Shown: piece by piece, positions 37,273 to 47,431 of the stretch
How the letters are laid out: every line of letters starts with the position of its first letter
How positions within the stretch are numbered: position 1 is the first letter of the stretch
Source of the DNA: Colwellia sp.
Lineage (GTDB): Bacteria; Pseudomonadota; Gammaproteobacteria; Enterobacterales; Alteromonadaceae
Direction: 5' to 3'
NCBI GenBank assembly: GCA_013215465.1
Contig: JABSOW010000022.1
Location: 3,138-67,137 of the forward strand
DNA length: 64,000 nucleotides
Notes under the pieces: model-generated
What the model saw: only the letters and a program-made list of their open reading frames with translations
Databases searched by the model: none
Told to the model about the DNA's origin: nothing
Program-made: the position numbers and the translations under genes

Positions 37273-37565
37273 CGGAGAAGTCCTAGTAAAATTTCAGACG
37301 GCGAGTATATAGACAATACTATATAAGCGCAAAATTATTACTCTTTTCGATCGTTACTATCACTAGTTTACCTAAATTTAATGTACATAATAACAAAATC
37401 AATTGTTTAGCTTTTTACAATAAAAATTAATTTTTATTGTAAAAACAATACTAACTTTTCGTAGCTTTTGACTATAGTTAAGTGAGTAGAATATAAGTGA
37501 CTGTATTACTTTTCCAAAAGGCATTAATAATAACATTGATAAAAAAAGTACGGGCTGGGGTGAAA

Positions 37566-38189
37566 ATGAAACTTACCACAATATTTAGCATAGCGTTAAT
37601 TCTATGCTCGATAAAAAGTTATGCTGATGAAAGTTATGCTGTTAAAAGCATTCACGACAGTGAACCTTATTATCTAGCTACAGATAGTCTAGCTATAAAT
37701 AGCTCATCTATTAATCAGCTATTATTCCTTAATGATTTAATCATATCTTCTCTGGATTCGTCACCGACAGTTAAACTTCCGATTCAAATATCAGGAAAAT
37801 TTCATAGTCAATTACTCTCGATAGAGGCAGGAGTAATGCAATCGGACCAAGAGTCCGATTGGAGTAAATATTATTTTCAAGGCAATTTAACCTTACATCA
37901 ATATAATAAGTTCAACTTATCATTAATGGCAAATATAGAGCAACTAAATAACGTCTATTCCCTAAATTTCGTAAATAATAGATATCAAACACCTTACGTA
38001 GAAAACTTAGCGATGAGTGATGAAACTGAATTAAATTACAGCTACGGTTTAATGGGGAGTTATTCCGTCAATTCCACCTGGCAATTTTCTGGTGGCATTA
38101 TTCATGCGCAAACGTTCAATGAACTAAATTCAAATACTTGGTATAACAATAAAAACATGGCATTAATTGGTACTACTTACTCTTTTTAG
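37566..38189 (+). CDS. Unknown secreted, probably outer membrane barrel protein
   Basis: A 207-residue protein with a signal peptide (MKLTTIFSIALILCSIKSYA) and alternating polar/hydrophobic strands in the last 120 residues that end in an aromatic residue (LIGTTYSF), the pattern of small outer membrane beta-barrels. I chose the ATG at 37566: GGGG lies 5 nt upstream and the signal peptide then starts normally. A start at 37497 would put 23 extra residues before it. No family recognised. A monocistronic gene flanked by a 224-nt gap and by decayed DNA. Confidence 0.65.
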   Translation: MKLTTIFSIALILCSIKSYADESYAVKSIHDSEPYYLATDSLAINSSSINQLLFLNDLIISSLDSSPTVKLPIQISGKFHSQLLSIEAGVMQSDQESDWSKYYFQGNLTLHQYNKFNLSLMANIEQLNNVYSLNFVNNRYQTPYVENLAMSDETELNYSYGLMGSYSVNSTWQFSGGIIHAQTFNELNSNTWYNNKNMALIGTTYSF

Positions 38190-38474
38190 TTGCTAAAACC
38201 ATTCTGTCGAAAGAAGCACCCACTGACTTTGCGTAGGGAAATTTTACCAGAGCAAGGGTGGGTAAATATTTTTGTGAATTGGTATAGCATTAATTAAACA
38301 AATTTAGCATATAACCTTGACCACAAACAGGCCGGATATATGAGAGCAATGATTTTCCTCTCACATCAATGATCAAATATCTTGTAATAGGAGTGGGTTC
38401 ATATATGTAGCTAATTAGAGAATGCAGACGGTACAGGAAGTACCTTATTAGATAATGCAGGAGCATATTCTTCT
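38190..38474. other. Decayed intergenic DNA beside repeat and GST remnant
   Basis: No intact gene. Several short broken frames can be read, with none recognisable. An open frame on the minus strand (38290-38493) runs out of the neighbouring repeat and is not protein-like. The segment looks like remnants of lost genes. Confidence 0.4.
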
Positions 38475-38560
38475 GAACGACCATTCTCTTCAATCAATGC
38501 CTTGCCTAAAAGCGTTTCTAATTCCAGCTGAATCATGCATCTTCAAGTGAAACGGGTATA
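38475..38560 (-). repeat. Partial copy of the TATACCCG MITE-like element
   Basis: Read on the minus strand, these 86 bp match the first 86 bp of the 265-bp element at 63327 with about four mismatches. It begins with TATACCCG and includes GAAGATGCATGATTCAGC. The similarity ends abruptly at GTCGTTC, and the far end with the second terminal repeat is absent. It abuts a truncated GST gene. Confidence 0.8.
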
Positions 38561-38578
38561 TACACTGTTCTTCATCAA

Positions 38579-38744
38579 TCACGCAGGCACTTTTTGTGCA
38601 GGATTATTATCAGTTAATAATTGGCGATATTCACTTGTAAAGATATCTAAATTGACAAAATTAAAATCAGTAATATTGAGTTGAACAAAATATAAGCGTA
38701 AACGCCTAACAAAGGGGGGAAGTAGTAGAGCCGATGAGTTTCAT
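38579..38744 (-). pseudogene. Glutathione S-transferase fragment, frameshifted and truncated
   Basis: The minus strand starts MKLIGSTTSP, then shifts frame in a run of six C residues (38714-38719). It continues as FVRRLRLYFVQLNIT and FVNLDIFTSEYRQLL, then NPAQKVPA, the thioredoxin-fold half of a GST with its cis-Pro motif NPxxKVPA. A stop follows. One base more would restore LIDEEQ before the dispersed repeat begins at 38560. The C-terminal helical domain is missing. The gene once followed the TauE/SafE gene by 26 nt. The single-base changes in homopolymers could in part be sequencing errors, but the truncation is real. Confidence 0.75.
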
Positions 38745-38770
38745 GTATTTTCCAATGATTAAGCAACAAA

Positions 38771-39640
38771 TTACACTAGGCCTAAACTGCCAGTAATTAA
38801 TAACCAAAAAGCAAAAAAAATCTTAAGCCTAGTGGCAGACATATGAGTCACTAAGGTTTTAGCAAAAATTCCACCCAGTACCGCACCTGGTCCGGCAAAT
38901 AATAATACTTGCCAATAAATAGCTTGATGTACTTGGCCGATAGCAACCCATACTGATATTGCAGAAACTACCACGGCACTTGCGATAGCCATATTTATAT
39001 CAAAACGTCTAAGAATAAGATAAATAACTAACAATTCACCTACTCCAACACTTAACCAAGCGGTTATTGCACCACCAAAAAGCCCAATCAAGACTAAAGC
39101 TAAATAATCAAATAAATATATTTGGCTACGTTCACGGTGAGGTTTTACTAAAAAAACAGTTAACACAATAAACAAACCAAGTAATAGTGAAAACCAACTA
39201 AAACTCGAGTGTAATGAAGCAGGAGAAGAGACTTGAAAGACAAAAACCCCAGTTAAAGCAAGTGCTGAACTAATACTGGTTACTGAAATTATGCGCTTAT
39301 AACCTTGCCATAAACGTAAATCTCTTTTTTGACTGTAATAATGATGACTCCAAGTTACCGCGCCAGCCGTCATACCAAAGCATTGAATGGCAAAGCTAGT
39401 GGCAATGGATTGTTGCTCAGTAAAATTCAACTGGGTAAACGTAGGAATAAAAATCACCCCACCACCTGCGCCAGTAGAATTAGCAAAAATAGCACCTAAA
39501 ACACCAAGAAAACTAAATAACCAATAATCAAGCAAGTCATACAGGGGCTGATGTGCACCATACAATAATGTTGCCCATACTAAGCTAAAGACAACAATAA
39601 ATTTAGGGTTTGTTAATCGAATGGGAGTCGCTCTAGCCAT
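38771..39640 (-). CDS. TauE/SafE-family anion exporter
   Basis: A 289-residue membrane protein with about eight helices and the family's repeated glycine-rich motif (GVLGAIFANSTGAGGGVIFIPTF in the first half; GLFGGAITAWLSVGVGELL in the second). TauE/SafE proteins are thought to carry sulphite or organosulphonates and related anions. Together with the one at 44.3 kb, the window has two. It follows the YcxB-like gene by only 5 nt and is followed by a dead GST gene. Confidence 0.85.
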   Translation of the reverse strand: MARATPIRLTNPKFIVVFSLVWATLLYGAHQPLYDLLDYWLFSFLGVLGAIFANSTGAGGGVIFIPTFTQLNFTEQQSIATSFAIQCFGMTAGAVTWSHHYYSQKRDLRLWQGYKRIISVTSISSALALTGVFVFQVSSPASLHSSFSWFSLLLGLFIVLTVFLVKPHRERSQIYLFDYLALVLIGLFGGAITAWLSVGVGELLVIYLILRRFDINMAIASAVVVSAISVWVAIGQVHQAIYWQVLLFAGPGAVLGGIFAKTLVTHMSATRLKIFFAFWLLITGSLGLV

Positions 39641-39645
39641 ATATT

Positions 39646-40137
39646 CTAATTATTCATTTTCTTTAAAATATATTCTTGGGCGGAGCTTGATAAGCAACCT
39701 TTTGACACATAACTTTTACTGGTGCTTTTACCTGCAGTAAAATGCAAGACAAAACCTAAATCCGTATTTTGAATTTCACAAATATCTGACCACAAAATAC
39801 GACCATTATGATAAAAAGACTCACTTAGTACACCTTGCTCATCAATGGTCAAGGTAACTTCACTTCCAGAGGCCCTACTAAGCATTTGTCTTAACACCCA
39901 CCAAGGTTGACTATAATAAATGGCTAAGGCTTCCAAGATACCTAACGCAATAACAAACCAAGCAGCATAAGCATTCACCGGAGTAAAAAGTAAAATAATT
40001 AAACCAAATAGCATTAAAACCCCCGCTTTAAAATAAGCATTCGCAGAATGTTCTACTGTATTGGATTGACTATAACACTCATTAAAATGAGCTTTATCTA
40101 AAGTAAATTTACAAGTAAAAGAAGTAGGTATATTCAT
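39646..40137 (-). CDS. YcxB-like membrane protein
   Basis: A 163-residue protein with two adjacent helices (about residues 36-75) and a C-terminal PH-like domain of the YcxB-like type (VTLTIDEQGVLSESFYHNGRILWSDICEIQNTDLGFVLHF). No function is known. It lies 5 nt upstream of the TauE/SafE gene and the two probably form an operon. Confidence 0.75.
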   Translation of the reverse strand: MNIPTSFTCKFTLDKAHFNECYSQSNTVEHSANAYFKAGVLMLFGLIILLFTPVNAYAAWFVIALGILEALAIYYSQPWWVLRQMLSRASGSEVTLTIDEQGVLSESFYHNGRILWSDICEIQNTDLGFVLHFTAGKSTSKSYVSKGCLSSSAQEYILKKMNN

Positions 40138-40444
40138 TGGAAAAGATTAAGACCATTATTTAAAAAACGTTAAAAGAACAAACGTCAAAATTAAAAAGTT
40201 GAGTCTAGCAGAAAAAGTAGACTAAAGTTATCAACGTAACATAATCATAGTCAAACAGAGGTTAAGGTGGTCAATTAAAGCACAAAACTGCTAAAAATCA
40301 TCGGTGCTAATAACTCTTTGACTCGAGCTATTTTTATCAATTATTTGTCTATTAGTTAAATATTGAGCACACACATAGGCTGATCTTAACTATGTGCTCA
40401 AATACCTTTTTTTCTAAATTCACTTTTTGCTTGCTATGCAATGG
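40138..40444. other. AT-rich intergenic region, no feature seen
   Basis: About 307 nt between two minus-strand genes with no reading frame, strong hairpin or palindrome that I could support. It should contain the promoter of the YcxB-like/TauE pair. Confidence 0.5.
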
Positions 40445-41254
40445 TTAGAAACTGCTTCTATCAATAAAGTCTTTTTTATTACCTTTTTTGGTTAAAGCAT
40501 TTTTCATCGCTATACGCTGATTCTTTCTCCCGAGCAGGCGTAGTTGGGTTATTCTCTCCCAAAAAAGCACTATGCGAGTATCTTTCTTCCACGTTTTCTT
40601 AAATAAATATTTAGTCGCTGCTATGGCATCAGGGCTTTGCTGACATATTTTATCAGCTAATATTTTTGCCTCGACTAAAGGACTATCACTAACTTTTGAA
40701 ACAAGGCCATACTCTAGGGCTTGCGTACCCGAAAAAAATCGTCCTGTCATCGTCAGTTCTTGAGCAATATCAATTCGAGTTAGTTGTGATAAAGTTGTCA
40801 TACCACTCATATCAGGTATTAACCCCCACTTCATTTCTAGTATTGATAAATTAGCATCTGGTGTAGCAATGCGGTAATCACACGCTAAAATAATTTGCAT
40901 ACCTGCGCCAAAACAATTGCCATGTACAACGGCAATAACTGGCACAGACAAATCACGCCAAATATGAGCAACACGCTGAAACATATTATCTTTTGTCCAA
41001 GGAAGTTTTAGAAAAAAACGCATTATCATTGATGGATTTTTAGCAACATAGTTAAAATCTAAGCCCGCACAAAATGAAGCCCCTGCACCTTGTAAAATAA
41101 CACAACGAATAGTACTATTTTTGTTAATTTGTTTTGCAACCTTTACCAAGTCAACAATCATTTGTTTATCTAAACCGTTATGCTTTTCAGGACGATTAAG
41201 GCTGACATAAGCAATTTTCTGCTCAAGTTTAACGCTCACTCTGTTACTAATCAT
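40445..41254 (-). CDS. Enoyl-CoA hydratase/isomerase family protein
   Basis: A 269-residue crotonase-fold enzyme. It has the first oxyanion-hole segment GAGASFCAGLDF and the second HGNCFGAGMQIILACDYRIATPDANLSILEMKWGLIPD. The catalytic Glu pair of true hydratases is only partly present (E at the SILEMKWGL position, but M/Q at the earlier one), so isomerase or another crotonase chemistry is possible. Members with this C-terminus are often annotated crotonase/enoyl-CoA hydratase in fatty acid breakdown. It stands alone. Confidence 0.85.
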   Translation of the reverse strand: MISNRVSVKLEQKIAYVSLNRPEKHNGLDKQMIVDLVKVAKQINKNSTIRCVILQGAGASFCAGLDFNYVAKNPSMIMRFFLKLPWTKDNMFQRVAHIWRDLSVPVIAVVHGNCFGAGMQIILACDYRIATPDANLSILEMKWGLIPDMSGMTTLSQLTRIDIAQELTMTGRFFSGTQALEYGLVSKVSDSPLVEAKILADKICQQSPDAIAATKYLFKKTWKKDTRIVLFWERITQLRLLGRKNQRIAMKNALTKKGNKKDFIDRSSF

Positions 41255-41560
41255 GTTTTTTACTATCGTTAATGAAAATTGCGATTAACTCAGTGTGGCA
41301 CAATCAAACTGGTAGAACCAGTGTTTCGTTATTAATATGGAGAATGTTGTACTATGAGTAATTTATAGATCAAAATTATTTTTATTCACAATTATTTACC
41401 GTACCAATACTATCTTTGTGGTAAACTTACCAAACGCACCTAGATTAATGTCATTGCAAAAATAAAAGCCAAAGGCTACTCGCAGCATAAAGCCTGCATA
41501 AAGCAATGTTCTCTTACTATCCCCTATCGGGTAATAGTTTTATTTGTCTAAGGAAAAAAT
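41255..41560. other. Promoter region between crotonase and nagB
   Basis: Divergent intergenic region. The only symmetric element noticed is TGGTAA-ac-TTACCA (41419-41432), a possible operator for nagB. No GACAGCGCTGTC-type site like those near the LacI gene is present, so nagB is not visibly in that regulon. AAGGAAAAAAT before the ATG supplies the ribosome-binding site of nagB. Confidence 0.45.
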
Positions 41561-42367
41561 ATGCAAATTATTATTTTTGATGATGCGCAACAAGTTGCCG
41601 CTAATGCTGCAGAATGGGTAGCTGAGTTAATTAATAAAAAATCAAACCCTGTGCTGGGGCTAGCTACAGGTAGTACACCTATTAGCCTTTATCAGCAATT
41701 AGTTAATAAATACCAAGCAAATCAGTTAAGTTTTAAAAACACCACCAGTTTTAATTTAGATGAATACTTAGGCATTAATGCCAGTAATGAGCAAAGTTAT
41801 CGTCATTTTATGAATGAAAATTTATTTGATCATGTCGATATAGATAAAAACAGAACCTTTTTACCTACTTGTAATCAAGGAGAGAATCCTAGAGCACAAG
41901 GCTTAGCTTATGAAGAAAAAATCAAACAAGCAGGTGGTGTAGATCTACAGATATTAGGTATTGGTGCCAATGGTCATATCGGTTTTAACGAGCCGACATC
42001 AAGCTTAGCTTCACGCACTCGTATTAAAACACTGACTAAGCAAACACTAACGGATAATTCTCGCTTATTCAAACAAGATGAATTTCAACCTACCCTTGCC
42101 ATGACTATGGGTATCGCCACCATTTTAGATGCTAGGTATGTATTATTAATGGCTACAGGTGAGAAAAAATCACAAGCGGTAAAAGATATGATTGCCGGTC
42201 CACTTTCTGCCATGTGCCCAGCTTCTGCATTACAAATGCATGAAAACACCATTGTGTTGTTAGATAAAGCCGCCGCTAGCAAGTTGGAAGAGCAGGAATA
42301 TTACCAATGGGCGAATGATCAAAACATTAAGATCAATCAAAAATTTGGTTTATATCATAATTATTAA
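41561..42367 (+). CDS. nagB: Glucosamine-6-phosphate deaminase
   Basis: A 268-residue type I NagB that converts glucosamine-6-phosphate to fructose-6-phosphate and ammonia in amino sugar catabolism. It shows GLATGSTPISLYQQL, FNLDEYLGI with the catalytic Asp, SYRHFMNENLF and the signature LQILGIGANGHIGFNEP with the catalytic His. Full family length (266 in E. coli). No nagA, nagK or transporter gene is close by. A strong terminator follows. Confidence 0.95.
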   Translation: MQIIIFDDAQQVAANAAEWVAELINKKSNPVLGLATGSTPISLYQQLVNKYQANQLSFKNTTSFNLDEYLGINASNEQSYRHFMNENLFDHVDIDKNRTFLPTCNQGENPRAQGLAYEEKIKQAGGVDLQILGIGANGHIGFNEPTSSLASRTRIKTLTKQTLTDNSRLFKQDEFQPTLAMTMGIATILDARYVLLMATGEKKSQAVKDMIAGPLSAMCPASALQMHENTIVLLDKAAASKLEEQEYYQWANDQNIKINQKFGLYHNY

Positions 42368-42416
42368 GCTTGCCGAGATAATACCAAGTTGATTATGTTT
42401 ATTTAAAGTATAAATA

Positions 42417-42446
42417 AAAAACCGGCTTTTTCGCCGGTTTTTTTTA
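42417..42446. terminator. Bidirectional terminator between nagB and thyA
   Basis: The stem AAAACCGGC/GCCGGTTTT with the loop TTTTTC is flanked by A and T runs on both sides. It separates nagB (plus) from thyA (minus). Confidence 0.88.
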
Positions 42447-42488
42447 CTCTATCTATCGTAACTTATAACTCGTTACTCACAACTGTTT

Positions 42489-43340
42489 TCACACCGCAAA
42501 CGGATACTTTATCGCTTCATGGCATTGATAGCCTTCCACGCTAAAATCATCCATAGTTACCCAGGTTTCTAAGTCTTTTAATGACTTAATCTTAGGGTTT
42601 ATAATCAATTTCGGTGAAGGTAAAGGTTCACGCTTCAACTGAACGTCTTTCATTAAAGCTAATTGATCTTCATAAATATGGGCATTAACAATTTTGTGAT
42701 AGGCAATACCAGGTTTAAGTCCGGTAATTTGTGCCATAATAGCTAAAAAGAAAAACACTTGCACTTGGTTAAAGTTTAGTCCTAGTGGCACATCACAAGA
42801 ACGCTGAAAGCTAGTTAAATAAAGCGTGCCATCTAAAATTGAAAAATTGTGCGTATGCATGCACGGTCTTAAACAGCCCAGATGAAATTCACCGGGATTA
42901 TAAAAACTCATAATTTCAGCGCGATCATCAATGCCTTTAGTTAAGTTATCTACTATTTTTTGTAATTGATCTATGGTGCCGCCATCAGGTTTAGCCCAAG
43001 CTCTACCTTGAATACCGTAAACTCGCCCCATATCATCCTCACCCTTACGATAAGGATTATTGAGCCAAGCATCATTTAAATTAGCGTTAGCATCCCATGT
43101 TTTACTGCCTAGTTTTCGAAAATCAGCGGCATTATCATAGCCACGGATATAACCAAGAAATTCAGCAATGGCTGATTTGAAAAAGCTTTTTCGTGTGGTT
43201 ATCATCGGAAATTCGTTTTGTGCGACGTTATACTCTAAATCAGCATTGATAACCGTTAAACAGCGCTTGCCAGTGCGTTCATTCTCAACCCAAGAACCTT
43301 GGTCAACAATACGTTGGCATAAATCTAAATAGGCGCGCAT
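42489..43340 (-). CDS. thyA: Thymidylate synthase
   Basis: A 283-residue enzyme that methylates dUMP to dTMP with methylene-tetrahydrofolate. The nucleophile Cys160 is in [13 protein letters not shown]. The dUMP-binding [13 protein letters not shown] and HIYEDQ segments, the N-terminal folate-binding TGKRCLTV region and the C-terminal AV (YPFAV) are present. It overlaps lgt by 1 nt, the lgt-thyA order of E. coli. Confidence 0.96.
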   Translation of the reverse strand: MRAYLDLCQRIVDQGSWVENERTGKRCLTVINADLEYNVAQNEFPMITTRKSFFKSAIAEFLGYIRGYDNAADFRKLGSKTWDANANLNDAWLNNPYRKGEDDMGRVYGIQGRAWAKPDGGTIDQLQKIVDNLTKGIDDRAEIMSFYNPGEFHLGCLRPCMHTHNFSILDGTLYLTSFQRSCDVPLGLNFNQVQVFFFLAIMAQITGLKPGIAYHKIVNAHIYEDQLALMKDVQLKREPLPSPKLIINPKIKSLKDLETWVTMDDFSVEGYQCHEAIKYPFAV

Positions 43341-44215
43341 TAACTATTCCCCTTTACTTTTTTCTGGTTTATTTTGCTATCTTTGTTCGCTATTTTACTT
43401 GTCGTGTTACTAATAGCGGCTTTTTGCTGTTGATTGTAACCCCAATAAATAATAAACAAACCAATGAGAATCATCGGGATACTTAAAATTTGTCCTTTGG
43501 AAATAAAAGAGAAGTACAAACCTAAATGTGCATCTGGCTCACGGAAGAATTCAATAATGCTTCTAAATACCCCATAACAAATTAAGAAAGTGCCTGAGGC
43601 TAAACCTAAACTACGTGGTTTACGGGTGATCACATAAAGTATAATAAACAGCACCACACCTTCGAGGAAGAACTCATAAAGCTGAGAGGGATGGCGCGGT
43701 ACCTGTAGGGGATCAGTTGGAAATACCATCGCCCAAGGCACATCAGTTTCGCGTCCCCAAAGCTCGGCATTGATAAAATTACCTAAACGCCCCATTCCTA
43801 AACCAACAGGCACTAAAGGCACGGCAAAATCACCAACAGTTAAAAATGATTTATTGGTTTTTCTAGCAAAAATATAAACAGCAGTAGCAACCCCAAGTAA
43901 ACCGCCATGAAAAGACATACCACCTTGCCAAATCTGAAATAGATACAGGGGGTCTGCAAGAAAGTAATCCCATTGATAAAAGAATACGTATCCTATTCGC
44001 CCACCTAGAATGACGCCAAGAAAACTATAAAATAATAAATCGCTCACTTGATCGCGAGTCCATAGACCACCACTTTTATCAGCTGCTTTATTAGCAATAA
44101 ACATTGCGACTAAAAAGCCTATCAGGTACATCATGCCGTACCAACGAAGAGAGACTGGACCTATACTAAAAATAATAGGGTCAATAATAGGAAATTGTAA
44201 AAATTGTTCTGTCAT
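43340..44215 (-). CDS. lgt: Prolipoprotein diacylglyceryl transferase
   Basis: A 291-residue inner membrane enzyme with seven helices that adds diacylglycerol to the lipobox Cys of prolipoproteins (such as Pal, the RND adaptor and the amidohydrolase encoded in this window). Signature [14 protein letters not shown] with catalytic Arg residues, [16 protein letters not shown], and FREPDAHLG are intact. A Lys/Asn-rich C-terminal tail of about 25 residues follows. It is between a TauE/SafE gene and thyA. Confidence 0.96.
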   Translation of the reverse strand: MTEQFLQFPIIDPIIFSIGPVSLRWYGMMYLIGFLVAMFIANKAADKSGGLWTRDQVSDLLFYSFLGVILGGRIGYVFFYQWDYFLADPLYLFQIWQGGMSFHGGLLGVATAVYIFARKTNKSFLTVGDFAVPLVPVGLGMGRLGNFINAELWGRETDVPWAMVFPTDPLQVPRHPSQLYEFFLEGVVLFIILYVITRKPRSLGLASGTFLICYGVFRSIIEFFREPDAHLGLYFSFISKGQILSIPMILIGLFIIYWGYNQQQKAAISNTTSKIANKDSKINQKKVKGNS

Positions 44216-44285
44216 TTGTTATCCAAAATAAATAGACACTAAACCCTCGATTAACACTTTACGAGGATAATCATCGTTGTAAAAA

Positions 44286-45107
44286 TTATGCAAATACCAT
44301 TTTTATTGCGACTAAAATCAGAAAAACGGCAAATGATTTCTTTAATGTTTGCACGGGTAATTTACTGGCATATTTAACACCAATGGGTGCAAACAAGGAA
44401 GACGTTAACACGATTCCTAATAAAGCAGGTAAATAAACGTAACCAAAACTCCACGATGGTAGCAAGGTATTATCAAAACCTGAGATGATATAACCTAAAG
44501 AGCCAAATAATGCCACCATCACACCACATACAGTAGCAATACCAATACAGTGGCGCAGTGGCATACCAAAATATGTTAATACTGGCACTAAAATAGCGCC
44601 TCCGGCCATCCCCATTAAACTAGCAACAACACCAGTAAATAAGCTAATAAATTGCAATTTCACCTTAGATGGCATTTCTTTACAGCGTTGTGAGCGTATT
44701 GAAAGCAACATATATGAGGCAAGTACAAATACCGCAATAGCAAAAAAACTCGTTAATGCTTGTGCTGATAAATGGTCTGCGATAAAAGCACCTAATAAAG
44801 CGCCAAAAGCGATCGTAAACATTAACGGCTTAGTAATTTCCCATGGAATATTATTATTTTTATTATGGGCATAAGCGGCACTAGAAGAAGTCATAACAAT
44901 GGCAGCAAGTGATGTTGCCAGTGCCATTGGCATAATAACTTCAGTGCTTAATGCGCCATGACCAATAGCGTCATTAGCAACGGTAATATAGGGTAATAAA
45001 TAAACTAAAGCCGGCACAACAATTAAGCCGCCGCCAATACCTAATAAACCAGCGAGAAAACCAACCAGTGAACCAAGAAAAACACAACTAATAAAAATAA
45101 TTAACAT
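44286..45107 (-). CDS. TauE/SafE-family anion exporter
   Basis: A 273-residue membrane protein with about eight helices and the repeated family motif (FLAGLLGIGGGLIVVPALVY in the N-half; SLMGMAGGAILVPVLTYFGM in the C-half). It is inserted between ptsP and lgt and overlaps ptsP by 1 nt, an arrangement found in Alteromonadales and Vibrionales relatives. Likely a sulphite or organic anion exporter; the substrate is unknown. Confidence 0.87.
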   Translation of the reverse strand: MLIIFISCVFLGSLVGFLAGLLGIGGGLIVVPALVYLLPYITVANDAIGHGALSTEVIMPMALATSLAAIVMTSSSAAYAHNKNNNIPWEITKPLMFTIAFGALLGAFIADHLSAQALTSFFAIAVFVLASYMLLSIRSQRCKEMPSKVKLQFISLFTGVVASLMGMAGGAILVPVLTYFGMPLRHCIGIATVCGVMVALFGSLGYIISGFDNTLLPSWSFGYVYLPALLGIVLTSSLFAPIGVKYASKLPVQTLKKSFAVFLILVAIKMVFA

Positions 45108-47431
45108 TACATTCCAGCGCGATTAAAACCACCTAAGCCTAATTGCTCAAGTTGTTCATTTAAGTAACTATGCACCTGTTTAGCGGTAGTAAGCTTTAAG
45201 GTGTGGGCAAGGATTATTTTTGCTCTTTTAAAATCGACATGACGAATAACCCATTTTATTCGCGCTATATTATGCCCATTCATACTAAGTTTATCAAAGC
45301 CCATTGCTAATAATAATAAAGCCCCCTCAGGCTCACCGGCTAATTCACCACAAAGGCTTAATGGCACTAAGTATTTTGCTGACTGCTCAGCAATGGTATT
45401 CAACGCTCGAAGTACCGCGGGATGATAGGCATCATGCAAGTTAGCCACTTGGGCGTTGTTTCGATCAACCGCCAGTAAGTATTGCGTTAAGTCATTACTA
45501 CCAACCGAGAAAAAATCAACGCGTAAAGCCAACTCTTCTAATTGAAAAATAACAGCAGGAACTTCTAGCATTATACCTATTTTAGGACGAGTTAACTTTG
45601 CCATTTTCACGTTATTTTTTACCGACGCTTTGTTTGATATCTCTGCAGAATGCTCAGCACTTAATTCCGCATCCACCTCATAATAGGCTTGATTTATCAA
45701 ACGAATGGCTTCATCAACTTCACTAACATTGGAAATCATCGGTAACATAATTTCTAAATTTTTATGGTACTGATTTGCTCGCATCATGGCACGAACTTGT
45801 ACCAAAAAAATCTCAGGATGATCTAAAGTGATACGAATGCCACGCCAACCTAAAAAGGGGTTGTCTTCAACAATAGGAAAATAAGGTAAAGACTTATCAC
45901 CACCAACATCTAAGGTTCGCATGGTCACTGGTTTTTTCGAAAAAGCAGCTAAAATATTTTTATATAATTGCGTTTGTTCAGACTCTGACGGAAAGCAATG
46001 ACGATTCATAAATGGAATTTCTGTGCGATATAAACCAATACCTAAAGCCCCTAAATTCTCTGGACATTCAAACTCTGCAGATAATCCTGCATTTAACTGT
46101 AGCTCAATAGTACGTCCGTCTTTAGTGATAGTAGGTAAGTGAATAACTTGTTGGATTTTTTCTGTTAACTCTCGTTCTTGAGCGATTAAGTGTTGATACT
46201 CACGCTTTAATGCCTCATCTGGGTTAATAAACAACTCACCACTATAACCGTCAACGATTGCGGGCTGCTGATCCAACTGAGCAATAGGAATATTGCTCAG
46301 TCCCATAATAGCAGGCAGCTCAAGCGCATGTGCTAAAATAGCCGCATGAGAATTAGCTGAGCCTGATAATGACACAATAGCTTTTAAACCTTTATGCTGA
46401 TATTCAGCTAACATTGCTGCGGTAACATCTTCAGCGAGTAAAATAAAATTCTTAGGCAAGGTTAATTGCTGTGTTTGTTGTTGCTGTAAATTAAATAAAA
46501 GCCGATTTCCTAAATCACGAATATCACTCGCACGTTCTCTTAAATAACTATCATCAATGGCCTCAAATTGAACGATATAATGTTCAATAACTAATTTTAA
46601 GGCACTTTGTGCTTGCCAACCTTGATTAATTTTTTTAGCTATTTCTTGGCTTATATCTGCTTGTTCAAGTAACTGCTTATAAACATCAAAAATAGCTAAG
46701 CTGTCATCACTAACAATAGCGCTAAGCTTATTACTTAACTGTTCAAAATCAGCCAAGGTTTTACTTACCGCTTCTTCAAAGCGCTGTATTTGCACCTTTT
46801 GTTCTGCTACTGCTACTTTTTTCAATGCCAAGGTTGATAAATTTGCTTTGGGCTGACAAACGACAATTTGACTTAACGCAATACCCGGCGCGCCCGCGAT
46901 ACCCAATAGCTGTTTGACGCTACGACTTTTTTCTTCTTGATTAAGTAAGTTATTGACCTTTGCATTAGCCAAGGCACTCGCTAATTGTACAGCTAAAGTA
47001 ACTAAAAAGGCTTCTTCATTTTCATTGAAGTTTCTTGATTGCTTTTGCTGAATAGAGAGAATGCCCAACACTTTACGTTGATGAATAATAGGCGTTCCTA
47101 AAAAGGCATTAAAATCATCTTCTTCTACCTCTGGAGTGTGAATATAGTGTTGATGACTACGTGCATTGGCAATATTTAATGGCTCTTCTCGTTGCCCTAC
47201 TAAGCCAACCAAGCCTTCAGAAAAACCTATGGTTGTCCGCCCTAAAGACTTTAATGCCAAACCATCCGAGGCCATCAATAAGAAGTGTTGTTGAGAATAA
47301 TCAGCTAAATAAACGGAGCAACAATCGGTTTTCAATGCTTTTTTAATTTGGCTAACCATGCGCTCTAACGCACTTTGTAATTGAGTATCTTGACTAAATT
47401 CAAGCACAATGTGGCGTAACGTAGTTAACAT
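45107..47431 (-). CDS. ptsP: Phosphoenolpyruvate-protein phosphotransferase PtsP (EI-Ntr)
   Basis: A 774-residue enzyme I of the nitrogen PTS. Domains: GAF sensor (about residues 1-160), HPr(NPr)-binding helical domain, the swivelling domain with the phospho-accepting His362 (SGSANSHAAILAHAL), and the PEP-binding TIM barrel (about 440-740) with the motif DFFSVGSNDLTQYLLAVDRNN and the active-site Cys (LCGELAG). It phosphorylates NPr and then EIIA-Ntr, signalling nitrogen and potassium status. It lies downstream of rppH as in E. coli, but a terminator and a 250-nt gap lie between. Confidence 0.95.
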   Translation of the reverse strand: MLTTLRHIVLEFSQDTQLQSALERMVSQIKKALKTDCCSVYLADYSQQHFLLMASDGLALKSLGRTTIGFSEGLVGLVGQREEPLNIANARSHQHYIHTPEVEEDDFNAFLGTPIIHQRKVLGILSIQQKQSRNFNENEEAFLVTLAVQLASALANAKVNNLLNQEEKSRSVKQLLGIAGAPGIALSQIVVCQPKANLSTLALKKVAVAEQKVQIQRFEEAVSKTLADFEQLSNKLSAIVSDDSLAIFDVYKQLLEQADISQEIAKKINQGWQAQSALKLVIEHYIVQFEAIDDSYLRERASDIRDLGNRLLFNLQQQQTQQLTLPKNFILLAEDVTAAMLAEYQHKGLKAIVSLSGSANSHAAILAHALELPAIMGLSNIPIAQLDQQPAIVDGYSGELFINPDEALKREYQHLIAQERELTEKIQQVIHLPTITKDGRTIELQLNAGLSAEFECPENLGALGIGLYRTEIPFMNRHCFPSESEQTQLYKNILAAFSKKPVTMRTLDVGGDKSLPYFPIVEDNPFLGWRGIRITLDHPEIFLVQVRAMMRANQYHKNLEIMLPMISNVSEVDEAIRLINQAYYEVDAELSAEHSAEISNKASVKNNVKMAKLTRPKIGIMLEVPAVIFQLEELALRVDFFSVGSNDLTQYLLAVDRNNAQVANLHDAYHPAVLRALNTIAEQSAKYLVPLSLCGELAGEPEGALLLLAMGFDKLSMNGHNIARIKWVIRHVDFKRAKIILAHTLKLTTAKQVHSYLNEQLEQLGLGGFNRAGM

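Noticed and set aside
38290-38493. 67-codon minus-strand frame
   Set aside because: It begins in the dispersed repeat and runs into decayed DNA; no domain or signal can be seen.
41561-42367. nagB as part of the LacI regulon at 27-30 kb
   Set aside because: No GACANCGCTGTC palindrome lies in the 306 nt upstream of nagB; the genes are 11 kb apart.
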